Origin: Stagonosporopsis chrysanthemi
Lineage: Eukaryota; Ascomycota; Dothideomycetes; Pleosporales; Didymellaceae
DNA length: 64,000 nucleotides
Direction of reading: 5' to 3'
NCBI GenBank assembly: GCA_022560025.1
Contig: JAFISE010000040.1
Coordinates: 62,001 to 126,000, forward strand
The notes below the pieces were generated by a model, which was given only the letters and a program-made list of their open reading frames with translations, had not been told where the DNA came from and made no database searches. Below are positions 10,402 to 20,605 of this stretch, piece after piece. The first letter of the stretch is position 1. Every line of letters begins with the position of its first letter. The position numbers and the translations under genes were made by a program.

Positions 10402-11803
10402 TCAAGCTGTCTGACCTCGCAAGCAAATGAAGCAGACAAAATGCTTTCGTACATTTCTATGTTTGACTTTCGGAATCAGTGCCCACGATATCCCAGTAGC
10501 AACAATCAGACTGACCAAAATAGGCTGCACGACTTTTACGCCAGCTCGGCTTGCGATCACTCCGGTGATAGCAGGGAAAAAAGAGCCGCCTGCTTGTGCC
10601 AGAACGAAGATGAGTCCAAGAGCTGTTGGCTGTTGATCTTTCGTGAACAGCTTCGATCCCACAGACATACCAGTTTGCGAACAGTGGCCCGCAAAAGAAG
10701 CCCAAAAAGCATAGAGTAACTGCGCTGCTGATAAAGTTTGGCACAAGCCAGAAGACGAGCTCCAACGCTAGCATGGCCACACAGTAAGCGAGCGTCATGC
10801 GTCGTTCGCCGAACCGATAAGTGGGCTCTACGAGGATAATTCGACCCAGGAAGGTGCCGCCGGCCAATGCTGCAGCTATGTAGCCAACTTCTGGTAGCTT
10901 GCCATTGCGGACTTCGATGAGGTACTCGACCACCCAGCCGCTCGCAGTGATTGCCGTGCCCAGCATGAAGAAGTAGAACATCGAGAGTAGGTACACTGGT
11001 GGTAACTTCAATGCGACCAGCAAATCACGATTGGCCTGTTTCCTTCTGCTCAAAGTGGGTATCTGTTGACCGTCGCCCAAGGCCGGGTTTACGTGCCTCT
11101 GAAGACTATCACGGAACATAAGTGCTGCACCGAGCATATTCGCGATTCCTAAGCCAAAGAGGTAGAGGTAGAACAGCGCCCAACGAGTGGGTGCGACCGA
11201 TGCAATACCTGTGGCGACGAATGGCGAGATGAGCGTGCCCAGAGCGTACATGGCGTGTACGAACCCAAGAGGCCGGTGGGAGTTTGGTAATGAAGCAACG
11301 AATGCATTGGCATGGAACTCGTTATAAGCCATACCGGCAGCTTGAATGAAGAACGTAATAACAAACAGAGGGAAAGGTGGCGTCCAGCATCGTAGAGCAT
11401 GAGCAACGATTCGAATAGCTGCACCCAGCGTGAGGATGCTACCAAGTCCCAGATAGCGGGCCATGTAGCTATTGGTAGCAGCAGCGAGGAGCCAGCCCAA
11501 GAATGTTGCGCCGTAGATCAAGACGATGTATTCGGTGCCAAATTGATAAGTCCTCAGGATGTATGGTGTCAGAGTACCCAGGCTGCCGTCATTATTGCCG
11601 GCAAAGAAGAATCCCATACTGGCTGCGATGACTCTGAAGATAGTTTTGTTTCTTGAAGCATTGTCGTGGAGTGCGTCCGGGTGTAGTTCCTCTGCTGGGG
11701 GACAATGGTCTAAGCTTCTGCTACTATTGATCGGACGAAGTTCAGCCTCTCCTGGGCCTGCTGGAGACTCTGTCGTAACCAGCACTGATGTCTTGGTAGC
11801 CAT
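10402..11803 (-). CDS. MFS transporter, reading frame broken by a 1-nt shift
   Basis: From the ATG at 11803 the minus strand encodes an MFS protein with about 12 helices (for example GNNDGSLGTLTPYI, FVHAMYALGTLISPFVATG, GRIILVEPTYRFGERR). In helix 10, after FLGFFCGPLFA, this frame goes astray. The expected continuation GMSVGSKLFTKDQQPTALG, then LIFVLAQAGGSFFP to the stop at 10402, is in the next frame. The switch is at an AAA run (TTT at 10674-10676 on the plus strand), and removing one base would join the frames. No intron with matching phase restores it; a GTATGT donor is present there but leads to the wrong phase. This is either a real inactivating insertion or a homopolymer error in assembly. 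The substrate is unknown. The gene is convergent with the GH27 gene, 37 bases away. Confidence 0.8.
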
Positions 11804-12536
11804 GTTAGGGCCGTGGTGTTGTTACCACGTTTCACTGGAAGGTAAAGTCAAGGTGAAGATTGCAAGCAAGACAATTGAGAAAAGACCAACCCTATCCTTC
11901 ACAATTCTTCGCTCTTCCTGGCAGCTCGGTTGACGTTACCCCTCAGAATCGGCAAGGAGGGCCGTGTCGCCGCATGTTGAGCGGTAACATGTCGACAAAA
12001 TTTCATGACGCGAGGTCTGCATGTATTTTCACGTAGAGCAGGGTGAATAGACACATAAAAGGTAGATGGAGATGTGTAGATTCACAACACGTATGGATAA
12101 CGACATCGTGCGTTGTTGCGTACAGATCGCGCGAAGCACAGTCGCAGTTCTAAATTACATCTCTCAGCATCGCATACATATTAGAGCTAGAGCAAGATCG
12201 AGATATTATCTTGTTCATCAAAGAGTGATCCAAAGTCTCGAGGTCGACGTGCGGAGGCTTTCGCGCAACACTATCCAACAAGCGCTGTCGTACGAGGCTT
12301 GATCGACGGTGATCGTTGTAGATGTGTGTTCTTCTTAGACAGTTATGTTGTTTTTAGATGGCGGTAAGGTCATTACCTCGTGCCAAAATTTCCAGCTACA
12401 CACCACCGTAAGCATGGCGCTGTCAGCCAATCGAGCAACGCAGGATGCCTGATACTGCACGCCGTGGGTGTCAATCCGGTCTGACTCTCAACATTCGTAC
12501 GTCTTACACAAACACCCTACAAATCCCAAATTCGCA
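11804..12536. other. Divergent intergenic region, MFS / hydrolase promoters
   Basis: About 730 bases between two divergent genes. No supported gene is present; a 78-codon frame at 12066-12302 is not protein-like. Confidence 0.35.
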
Positions 12537-13721
12537 ATGCCACACTCGATAGCCTCACAAGCTGATGCAGCTCTCGAGTTTCTTTGCGATCGACGATTCC
12601 ACCGCCAGTTCACTTATACTTGTGGAAGCACGAGGCGCCGAGTGTCTTTCGCGGACTATGGAGATCCTGCGAGCACATCTGTCGTTTTGTTCTTCGGAGG
12701 CCTGATGGGCGCCCGCTTCAGCTACTCACCCCTGGATCAACTGGCCAAAAGGCATAACGTACGAATCATTCACGCTGACAGGCCGGGTGTCGGCGGCACC
12801 GATCCAGTTGCAATCGAAGACCGGATATCCACACACGTCAGTATGGTACCTCATCTTCTCAAACATCTTGGAATCGAACATGTCTCGTTGGCAGCTCACT
12901 CTTTCGGTACAATATACTTGCTCAACATAATGCTAGCATATCCGCATCTCCTGCACCCGCAACAGCCGTATGCAGCCTTTTTTGCACCATGGGTGCATCC
13001 CGAACATACTGGAGTCAGACATCTTCAAGCTGCTGAAATGTTACCAGCAAGCATGATTGGCAAGTTCTCATCGCTCGCGCAATTTGTCAATGGAAGTATC
13101 ACACAGATGACTGGGATGAGTGCTGGACTCAGCAACGTTATGGCAAGCAGCATCAGTACCTCGCAGCCGCAGTCGATCGCGCAGGAAGCACAAAGGGCTT
13201 CTGGATCACAGGTTGATGAGCGATCGAACGGGAGCAATCTTTCTAGTGGGTACGATTTGGATAACACCGTCGTGATCAAGGAGCTGAGAAACTTGATTCC
13301 AACCTTCCTTTTCGCAGAGGGTGTGGAGGGCGCAGGTCAAGACGCGCAACTGTGCCTTCGCAAGCCACGCTCAATTCCTTGGTGTATTCGATCAAAGCAC
13401 TGGAACGACATCGATGACGCAGTGCGTCAGCTCGGAAATATCATCAGCGAAGAGGGCGTTAGCAGTGAAAGGAGAAGAGCATGGCGTGTCGACACCTTTC
13501 ACGCGGAAACGGACAGTATGGTGGGCAAGAAGGGACAAATGTGGTTCAATGGCTGCTGGGAAGGGGACGGGGTTGTGGAGTACAGTAGTCGGATCGTGAA
13601 GCGCTCAGATCATGATTTCATCTTGGATCCGATGTTTGGAGCAAGTGAGTCCTGGCTGAAGCAAGTGCGGGAGACGTTCACAATGGGTGTAGTTAATAAG
13701 GAGTCTAGGCCAAAGCCATGA
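12537..13721 (+). CDS. Alpha/beta-hydrolase fold protein
   Basis: A single exon encodes 394 residues from the ATG at 12537; the frame is open further upstream only from a GTG. The fold is visible as a strand with the oxyanion region (VVLFFGGLMGARFSYSPLD), then IIHADRPGVGGTD and the nucleophile elbow LAAHSFGTIYLLN. The first Gly of GxSxG is replaced by Ala (AHSFG), a variation seen in many hydrolases. A late His in KRSDHDFILDP is a good catalytic candidate. A large insert rich in Ser/Gln (about residues 200-250) forms the cap. There is no signal peptide, so it is probably intracellular. I do not know the substrate. Confidence 0.82.
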   Translation: MPHSIASQADAALEFLCDRRFHRQFTYTCGSTRRRVSFADYGDPASTSVVLFFGGLMGARFSYSPLDQLAKRHNVRIIHADRPGVGGTDPVAIEDRISTHVSMVPHLLKHLGIEHVSLAAHSFGTIYLLNIMLAYPHLLHPQQPYAAFFAPWVHPEHTGVRHLQAAEMLPASMIGKFSSLAQFVNGSITQMTGMSAGLSNVMASSISTSQPQSIAQEAQRASGSQVDERSNGSNLSSGYDLDNTVVIKELRNLIPTFLFAEGVEGAGQDAQLCLRKPRSIPWCIRSKHWNDIDDAVRQLGNIISEEGVSSERRRAWRVDTFHAETDSMVGKKGQMWFNGCWEGDGVVEYSSRIVKRSDHDFILDPMFGASESWLKQVRETFTMGVVNKESRPKP

Positions 13722-13999
13722 ACCCCAATGCTAGAGCAGTATCACTCGATACTAAACACGAAGTCCGCGCAAGGCCTTCTCGATTGACTGCGCTCTCCAA
13801 TAATATCCTGATTCTTAACGGAATTGCGATGAAATCTTCGGATAAGGAAACCTTACCTCACTACTGCTCAGACCTTCGTATTGGTTCGCATGTATCTATC
13901 TTAGATAATCGATGATGACGGGGAGCGTTGGGTAGCCTCAACATGCAAAAGGCAAGGCACAGACATGATGTGAGGCCTCGGAGTGTGCAAAAAAATAAG

Positions 14000-14094
14000 C
14001 TCCCCCGGAAAGGCTCGAACTTTCAACCTCCTGATGTGCCATCAAGCGGGTACGGATAACAGTCAGACGCGCTAGCCAATTGCGCCACGGAGGA
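14000..14094 (-). tRNA. tRNA-Asn (anticodon GTT) with a 21-nt intron
   Basis: The minus strand folds into a full cloverleaf. The acceptor TCCTCCG pairs with CGGGGGA; the D arm begins GGCGCAATTGGC. The anticodon stem TCTGA/TCAGG encloses the loop CTGTTA-A, with anticodon GTT at plus-strand 14060-14058. The T arm is GAAAG-TTCGAGC-CTTTC, and the discriminator is G73, as expected for Asn. The intron occupies 14036-14056, one base after the anticodon, the canonical position for tRNA splicing endonuclease. No 3' CCA is encoded. Confidence 0.93.
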
Positions 14095-14499
14095 TTGGTC
14101 AAATGAATCAGTGGCAACTGTTGTTTGCTTTGATGAAAACTTTGAAAGACAAATATTATATGATGTCGTTGCCATTTGTGGATCTGTCACAAGTTTCTGT
14201 TCCAATTCCATTGATGTTCGGCTTCCCGGATCGGCTAGTTCGCTTACAAGACCAATCACCGTCCGAAACAGCTCTCTGCAACTCTGCTTGCTGCTCGTCT
14301 TGCCAGACATTCCTGTAGAGATGGTGTATTACCTACATTGCACATGCTCTCTACGTATATCGAAGGGGTATGATACATTCGAATTGTCGAGAAAGATCCT
14401 GAGGCCGCCGCTGATACATCAGCCGAAATGCGCCGTTCGCTATGCTTCGTAAGAAAAGATGATCGCAATGGAAACTTCATGCTGGCATCGCAAACCCTC
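14095..14499. other. Intergenic region between tRNA-Asn and BRCT gene
   Basis: About 400 bases containing the 5' flank of the tRNA and the 3' flank of the BRCT gene. Several short open frames overlap here on both strands and none is recognisable. Confidence 0.35.
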
Positions 14500-16379
14500 T
14501 CAGGTACTCCTCCTAGGACCCTTCCTCCTCGACGATGCTGCCTGCTTTGGTCCAATTCTGAATTCGTCGCCGTCGAGATCGAGTCTTCCACGGAGGATGC
14601 TCGTAGTCACTAGGTCCTTGTGATAACAGGCCTCTTCCTCCGCAATTAACTTTGCCGCATCTGGATCGTCTTCCCCTGTTGCAAGCACTATTGTTGTCTT
14701 ATTCTTGGTAGAGCGTTTAGCGGTCACATCCGCCCCAACCGTCTGACACACTCGTGCCATCTCACGGAAGTTCGTGTACGTCTTGCGAAGAGCAGGCGTG
14801 AAGTAGATGCAATACCCTTTGAATGGAGTTTGCGCCGTGCCCCACACCCTCTCTAGACTGAAGTTCCACTCCTTCTCTTGCTGAGCAACTGAAGGCTTGT
14901 ACGACGATAGGTCGAGGAAGCCATCCGCCTTGGCTGAGTCGGAAAGCCACTTGTCAGTGACTATGGGTATGCCCCGAGCGATCGCTTGGAACACTTTCAT
15001 GGTCTTGACAAGTCCACCATCCCGAACGCTGCGGGTCGTCAGTAAACATTCAGCTGACAGGCCATTTGCGGGACAGGCAGCCTCTAGTTCACATACCATA
15101 GGACGTTACATTTGTCATCTACAGCTGAGAGGTATGCACCGCCGTGCTTTCGGAGAAACTTTACGGCTGAACTTCCTTCTTTGAGGGCGGAGTTACTGGT
15201 AGCAATTTGGGGTAGATCGCCTTCGTACGCTGCAGCCGTCGTAGCTGTCCCTGAACGCTGCGAACTTTTCGAAGACTTTGTAGGCGTTGCATCCGACATG
15301 AGTTGAGATCGGCCCTTGCGCTTGGTCGAGTATGATGTGCGGCTCGTGTCAGCACTGACGATTTCTGAGCGACCGACCTGATGTTCCTCGCTACTCTCGT
15401 CGTCAGATGTAGCCCTTCTTAAGCGCTTCACTGATCGACCTTCTATGGGCAGCCCAACCTTATGGTCCGAGGACAGTTCTGTACTGCCACGTTTCTTTAC
15501 TGGGCGGCCGCTGACTCTGACTTGGGGAGAGCTCTGTGGCCGCTTTCGCTCTGTTACAGGTCCGGTTCCAGTGGAGTCGTCTGCAAAATTTATTGGTAAG
15601 TGACCAGTACGAGCTGTAGAGAATGCCTCAGTAACAGCAAGTGTCTCTTTAGGTGTGGGCGCCAGCTTGCGGCTCTCATCCGGATCAATGACCTCGTACT
15701 CATCCACTCCTACCACACGGCTGGTAGTCGGAGTTTCATGCACGACAAGAGATTTATCTCTCGGCAAGTGTGGTGTAGCAGACGGTTGCGATTTTGATGG
15801 TTGCGTCACTGTCTGAGTGACAGGAACCTCAGTCACTGTCCCCTTTGGAGCAGCTTCGTCTTCAGTCTCGTCTTCGGGTAGTTCTTGAACACCATTGATC
15901 TCTCTAGAAGTCTCATCCTGCGCCCGTTCAGTGGCTGTCGAGTTGACCTGAACATTGGCAGCACGATCAACACAAACTAAGCTGTGAGAAGCATCTGGAG
16001 AAGTAATTATGTCACCATGTCTGAGAAGGATGATCTCGACTCGGTCGCTAGAACTCGGCTCGAGCTGATACCTATCGTTTCGCAAGTCTTCAGAACTCAG
16101 GTTTGTTTGCGAACGACCGGGAAGAACGTGGAGTAGGTGGAATGCCTGCAGCTTGACACCGCCAGGACCAACGACTGCTCGAGTCAGCATCATAGCTGTG
16201 AGTGAGTTTTGGCGTAATGTACCGATGTGTCCAAGCTTTACCTCACCATCAGAAATCTGGCGATGGCCTGGCAGGTACAAGATTTTGCCGTCCCTTTTGA
16301 TAATGTGAGTCGTCGTATCTACTTCCAAGTGATGAGCAGGTCCACGGGTGGATCCTGGCGTGCGCTGTTGGATATCCAT
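14500..16379 (-). CDS. Tandem-BRCT nuclear protein, probable DNA-damage response
   Basis: Two exons (16379-15097 and 15028-14500, intron 68 nt) give 603 residues. The C-terminal 200 residues carry two BRCT-like repeats. The first covers KFLRKHGGAYLS to FQAIARGIPIVTDKWLSDSA, with the Trp of the third helix present. The second covers PFKGYCIYFTPALRKTYTNF to LATGEDDPDAAKLIAEEEAC. The middle part (about residues 150-400) is disordered, rich in Ser/Thr/Pro with KRLRR and KKRG basic nuclear-localisation-like clusters. The N-terminal 120 residues form a beta-rich segment that could be a degenerate FHA-like domain, but I cannot prove it. Such proteins bind phosphorylated partners at DNA breaks or stalled forks. 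No ortholog name is secure. Confidence 0.8.
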
Positions 16380-16596
16380 CGCCGCAGAGTTTACTGTTGA
16401 CTTGGATGCGCCGTGGCGGCTGCTCGAGGTGCACTCGGGAGGCGACTGGCGCCAGACGCGTCGCGCGTGATCATGTGACTGATCTAACTAACTATATCGG
16501 GCCGATCGCGACTTCCTTATCTTCTCCATCGCTCTATTGCAGATTGTAGTCGCTGTACACCAGTTTTTGGACTGACGACGCTCCTGTCGCGACCTT

Positions 16597-16829
16597 ATGG
16601 CCTCCACGTCATCTAGGCGTTTCGTCAGGGGTCTAGACGAGAGGTCTCGTCGAGCTGGCCTCTGCGCTGCGAAGAACAATAGTAAGCCTCACCACGCTAA
16701 TTGGTCGTTGCAGTCTCGACACCGAAAGCAGCATTTCTACCAGACTTTAGTTATATCTTGGCTGGCTCTAAGAGCTTCCGCGAGACAAAGTACTATATTC
16801 TTCCATGGCATTGGATGCAAACTCCTTGA
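16597..16829 (+). CDS. Doubtful small spliced ORF, 56 residues
   Basis: From the ATG at 16597 an 85-nt exon (to 16681) can be joined through a GTAAGC...CAG intron (16682-16743) to an 86-nt exon ending at 16829. The product starts MASTSSRRFVRGLDERSRRA and ends in an aromatic-rich segment (YYILPWHWMQTP). No family is recognised. The donor overlaps one AACAATAG site, so this may simply be promoter DNA with a chance frame. It is listed only because splicing signals and phase fit. Confidence 0.2.
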
Positions 16830-17152
16830 TGGCGTTTGCTATGAGCTGAGCTCTCTTTACCGAACAACCGGACTTAATCGACGAACAATAGTAAGCCCTG
16901 GATGTGTCTGAGGTGAATGTGATGGCGACTATATGGCCCCGTAAAACACAGCTGTACAGGCATATTGCCACAATCGCAAAGCTGCAGCTGCAACAACTAT
17001 TGTTGACTTGCTCTCACTTCTGCTCGCCGACAATACTTAGCGAGAAGCTGATGGGCGGGTGCCTGTAGATATTGTGCTACATTAGCAGCAGAGTACCTCC
17101 TGACTTGCGCACCACTTGATCTCTCTCTCAAGCCTCCGATTTCCGTCTTCAA

Positions 17153-17185
17153 CTTCCAGCTTCCGACTTCCGACTTCCAGCTTCC
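17153..17185 (+). repeat. Heptamer repeat (CTTCCRR)x5 in the STE2 leader
   Basis: CTTCC occurs at 17153, 17160, 17167, 17174 and 17181, exactly every seven bases, with GA or AG spacers. It lies 165-195 bases before the STE2 start codon, in a pyrimidine-rich stretch likely to be 5' UTR. Confidence 0.8.
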
Positions 17186-17349
17186 AAGGTACCAACTTGC
17201 AATTGGCTACCTCGATCCGCCGAGCCTTTTGCGTTTTGTGGCAGTCTCTTTGTTCAAAAACCTATCAACTCCTATCCCTACACAGGCCTCCAAGTCTTGT
17301 CCTCCGGACGTAACCTCCAAACTGACGGCTTCGTCCATCCATTTCCAAA

Positions 17350-18578
17350 ATGGAAGCGGTAGCGGCAGCACCTCCTCCGCCGTTCGACCCCGCCACTTTT
17401 GACCCATGGCACCAGAACATCACCATGTATGCACCAGATGGTTCCATCATCACCGTCAACATGGAGATAGTTGACTACTACCGACTCTACAGCTCTCGGC
17501 TCGGCATCAGCTTTGGATCTCAGATTGGGTCATCATTTATGCTGTTACTCATACTGATCCTCCTGACACGCTCTGATAAGAGGAAATCCATGATTTTCAT
17601 CCTCAACACCCTCTGTCTGTTGGTCAACACCGCACGTGTCATCTTCTCGGCCTGCTATCTCACTGGCAACCTGATGCACCCGTACGCTCTGTTGTCAGGG
17701 CTTTTCCGCGCCGATACTACCGACCTTGCTATCTCTATCACCAGCAACACCTTGAGCTTTATTGTCTTAGCTCTCGTCATAGCATCACTCAGCCTCCAGG
17801 TCTGGGTAGCTTGTGTCACGACTGGTACCTTACAACGCATTCTCATTATTGGCGTCACATCCGCGATGGCCCTTGTTTGCATTGGTTTCAAGTTTGCCTT
17901 CATGGTCGCTACACATATTGCAACCGTGCAGGTTGTTGACCGTGGTGTTGACAAACTCAGTGCTTGCTCGTGGATCACACAAGCAGTGGCGATTCTCATG
18001 TATAGCTTTGTCTTCACCTGGAAGCTGGGCTATGCAATTGTTCAGCGCCGTCGGCTCAATATGCTGCAATTTGGGCCAATGCAAATAGTCTTCATCATGG
18101 GCTGTCAGACCATGCTCATCCCAGGTATGCTCCTCCATTCATAAGCCCACATTGTCACTCACATGTAGTAGCCATCTTCTCCGCCCTCCAATTCTATCAA
18201 CCCATCCTGGATGAGGTCCCTGAAATTGCCAACATGGTACTCACGGTCATCTGCATCTTCCTTCCCCTATCCGCAATCTGGGCCGGTGTCGCCAACGATT
18301 CTGCTGTCGCTCATCGTGGACATGACGCTCATCATCGCTTGATCAACAGCGAGTTTGGTCGAGGCTCTTCTACATCCGCAAATACCAACAGCACTACCGC
18401 TTTCGATAAGAGCCGCCAGATGAGCTGCTCCACCTGCACCTACACGACGAAGGGCGATAACCTCGATACGTCTAAGTACAGCCCTAGTAGGAAGCAAGAC
18501 ATGGGTGAAGATGATGTCATCCTCGTTGATCGCGAGTACACAGTCCATCGCGAGGCAATTCCTCTTGACCGTGTCTAG
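17350..18578 (+). CDS. STE2: Ste2-type (alpha-factor class) pheromone receptor, seven-helix GPCR
   Basis: Two exons (17350-18124 and 18172-18578, intron 47 nt) encode 393 residues. After a short outer N-terminus with one N-glycosylation sequon (QNITMYAPDG), seven hydrophobic helices follow (SSFMLLLILILLTRSDKRKS, IFILNTLCLLVNTARVIFSA, and so on to MVLTVICIFLPLSAIWAGVA). The sixth helix FIMGCQTMLIPAIFSALQ, with its Pro, is the Ste2 hallmark. The splice acceptor AG at 18170-18171 was chosen because it restores PAIFSALQ. The cytosolic tail is Ser/Thr-rich. Located in the plasma membrane, it senses the alpha-type peptide pheromone and signals through the Galpha-MAPK path to mating or chemotropism. 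Homologs are named PreB, GprA or Ste2. Confidence 0.93.
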
Positions 18579-19347
18579 GGCAGCTTGCCCCGGCGATCAG
18601 CCACCTCCACTCCTAACTTGCAATCGTTTGCAATTCTTCGTCACAGCCTCTGTTGGCAGTGTCTTTTAATCACCTCTTCATTCTCACATATTGCACAAAA
18701 GCAGGGAGGCGACGCTTAGGGTCGGAGTATATTGGGCATCCATGTAAATTTTTCCTTCCGTTCTTGATACCACTTTGTACTTGAAGATAATTTAACAATC
18801 ATTTCGAGTTGTATTGTGACGATCGTTTGTGTGGAGACCTAACAAGAGGGCTTTTCAAACCTGAAATCTCAGCGCTACCACCACGGTGCTCACCAGTAAC
18901 TTACATATAATGGCGATCTGCCCTTTACCTTCAATCTGAGGATTTTTGAACTGATGGTGACATAAAATCCAGGACACTTCCATTCCCCTCATTTAGTCTG
19001 ACATCACAGTGCGGGGCCGATGCTTGTCGATGCGGGGCAAGCAGCCTCGACCTCAAACATCCTTCAACCGTTCAACGAATCCACGAGGCAGCAAGGCTTG
19101 ACAACAACAACTGCCGAAATGACTAATATCCAACTAAGCGCTTGCAGGGACACGGCTCGGGCCGATACTAGCGATACCTGTGTCAAGCCGACGGCTTAGC
19201 TTAAGAGCTATGTGTGGGGATATGGGTCGAAGCAAGTGCTGATAGCTTTAGAGCTGAGCACGGAACCCGCCCACCTCTCCCTAAAGTCGTTCAATCTACC
19301 TTGATTTTAGCTCTAGCTACACGAATCGCAACGAAATACCCTCCATC
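18579..19347. other. Intergenic region STE2 / MetE-like gene
   Basis: About 770 bases with the STE2 3' flank and the promoter of the downstream gene. One 106-codon frame (19214-19534) overlaps the next gene out of frame and is a shadow. No repeat or RNA gene is seen. Confidence 0.35.
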
Positions 19348-20605
19348 ATGTCGTTCTCCCTCCACCGCAGCCCACCCTTTCGCGCCGAACACTTGGGCTC
19401 CCTCAAGCGCCCGCAATCGTTACTCGATGCCCGGTACAGAGAGCACAAGCCGGCTGCCGAACTCGCCCCTCTCGAAGATAGCGCAATTCAAGATATCGTC
19501 AAGACGCAGCTTGACCTCGGTTTCTGCGGCATAAGCGATGGCGAGTATCGGCGACACATGTTCTGGGGCACCTTCTGGCCCACTCTGGACGGCATGGAAG
19601 AGGTTCAGAACCCGCCGCTCGATACCTTCAGGAAATACGTGCCTGACATCGCGGCGTTCCTGGAGAGCGGACACCAGCCTGGCGAGAGCGTGTACTGCGT
19701 GGGCAAGATCAAGCACACAGGTGAGAGCACGTATGTGTCTCAGGTGGAGTACTTGAAGGCGCTACTGCCAAAGGAGAGGTGGGGCGATATCAAGTTGACG
19801 CTCGCTGCGCCTAACTGGTATCATTTGAGATATGTTGATGGAAAAGCGTACCCAAAAGACGTATACGCCAATGACAAGGAGTATTTCGCGGACGTTGCGA
19901 AGGCGTACCAGGTCGAGCTAGGTATTCTTTACAAAGCCGGGCTACGTAACGTGCAATTTGACGACCCAAATCTGGCTTGTAAGTCTGCTCGAACCCACCA
20001 CACGTGGACCACATAAGCTTACCTGCTATGCAGACTTCTGCTCCGAGAAGATGCTCGACGGTTGGGAGGAAGACAAAAACAACAGCGTGTCCGCCGACGA
20101 ACTGTTCGATCTGTACATTCAACTCTACAACGACTGCATCAGTCAAGCGCCGTCTGACATGCACATTGGCGTGCACCTCTGCAGGGGCAACTTCGTCAAC
20201 TCGCGCCACTTTAGTGAAGGTGGCTACGACCGCATCGCGACAAAACTCTTCCAGCACCTGAACGTGCATACATACTATCTCGAATATGACACTCCACGCG
20301 CTGGTGGTTTTGAGCCGCTCGGCCATCTGCCAAAGAACAAGAACGTTATTCTTGGTGTCGTGACGAGTAAGTTTCCGGAGCTCGAAGATAAAGAAGAGTT
20401 GAAGAAGAGGATTTACGCTGCAGCGGAGGTTATGGCAAAAGGACAGGGCGAGAGTAGAGAAGACGCTTTGAAGAGGTGTGGTGTCAGCCCACAGTGTGGA
20501 TTTGCGAGTCATGCCGAGGGCAATCTGATTGATATCGAAGGGATGAAGAAGAAGCTGCAGCTAGTGAGGGAGGTTGCCGATGAGGTGTGGCCTGGCGAGG
20601 CGTGA
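19348..20605 (+). CDS. MetE C-terminal-domain-like protein (UROD/MetE fold)
   Basis: Two exons (19348-19978 and 20034-20605, intron 55 nt) encode 400 residues. The length matches a stand-alone MetE C-domain rather than the 760-residue methionine synthase. It starts with the substrate strand segment RAEHLGSLKRPQSLLDAR and the conserved GFCGISDGEYRRHMFWGTFW. The zinc-site residues of cobalamin-independent methionine synthase are mirrored by HLC in IGVHLCRGNF, an acidic residue in YLEYDTPRAGGFEPL, and Cys in SPQCGFASHAEGN. Metal-dependent methyl or thiol chemistry is therefore plausible, but the N-terminal folate-binding half is absent, so it is not a canonical Met6. Such proteins are common and poorly characterised in fungi. 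Probably cytosolic. Confidence 0.85.

Larger units (their letters stand above)
16380..17349. promoter_or_regulatory. Divergent region between BRCT gene and STE2, with three AACAATAG sites
   Basis: About 970 bases. The octamer AACAATAG occurs at 16675-16682 and 16884-16891 on the plus strand and at 16997-17004 on the minus strand; the last is part of the inverted repeat CAACAA-CTA-TTGTTG. The two plus copies sit in a 15-base identical block, GAACAATAGTAAGCC. AACAAT is the core bound by many HMG-box proteins, which in fungi include mating-type proteins that control pheromone receptor genes. That reading is inference. Confidence 0.45.

Noticed and set aside
10640..10680. GTATGT donor at the MFS frameshift, considered as an intron
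   Set aside because: All nearby AG acceptors give the wrong phase or delete the conserved GSKLF segment, so an intron does not explain the shift.
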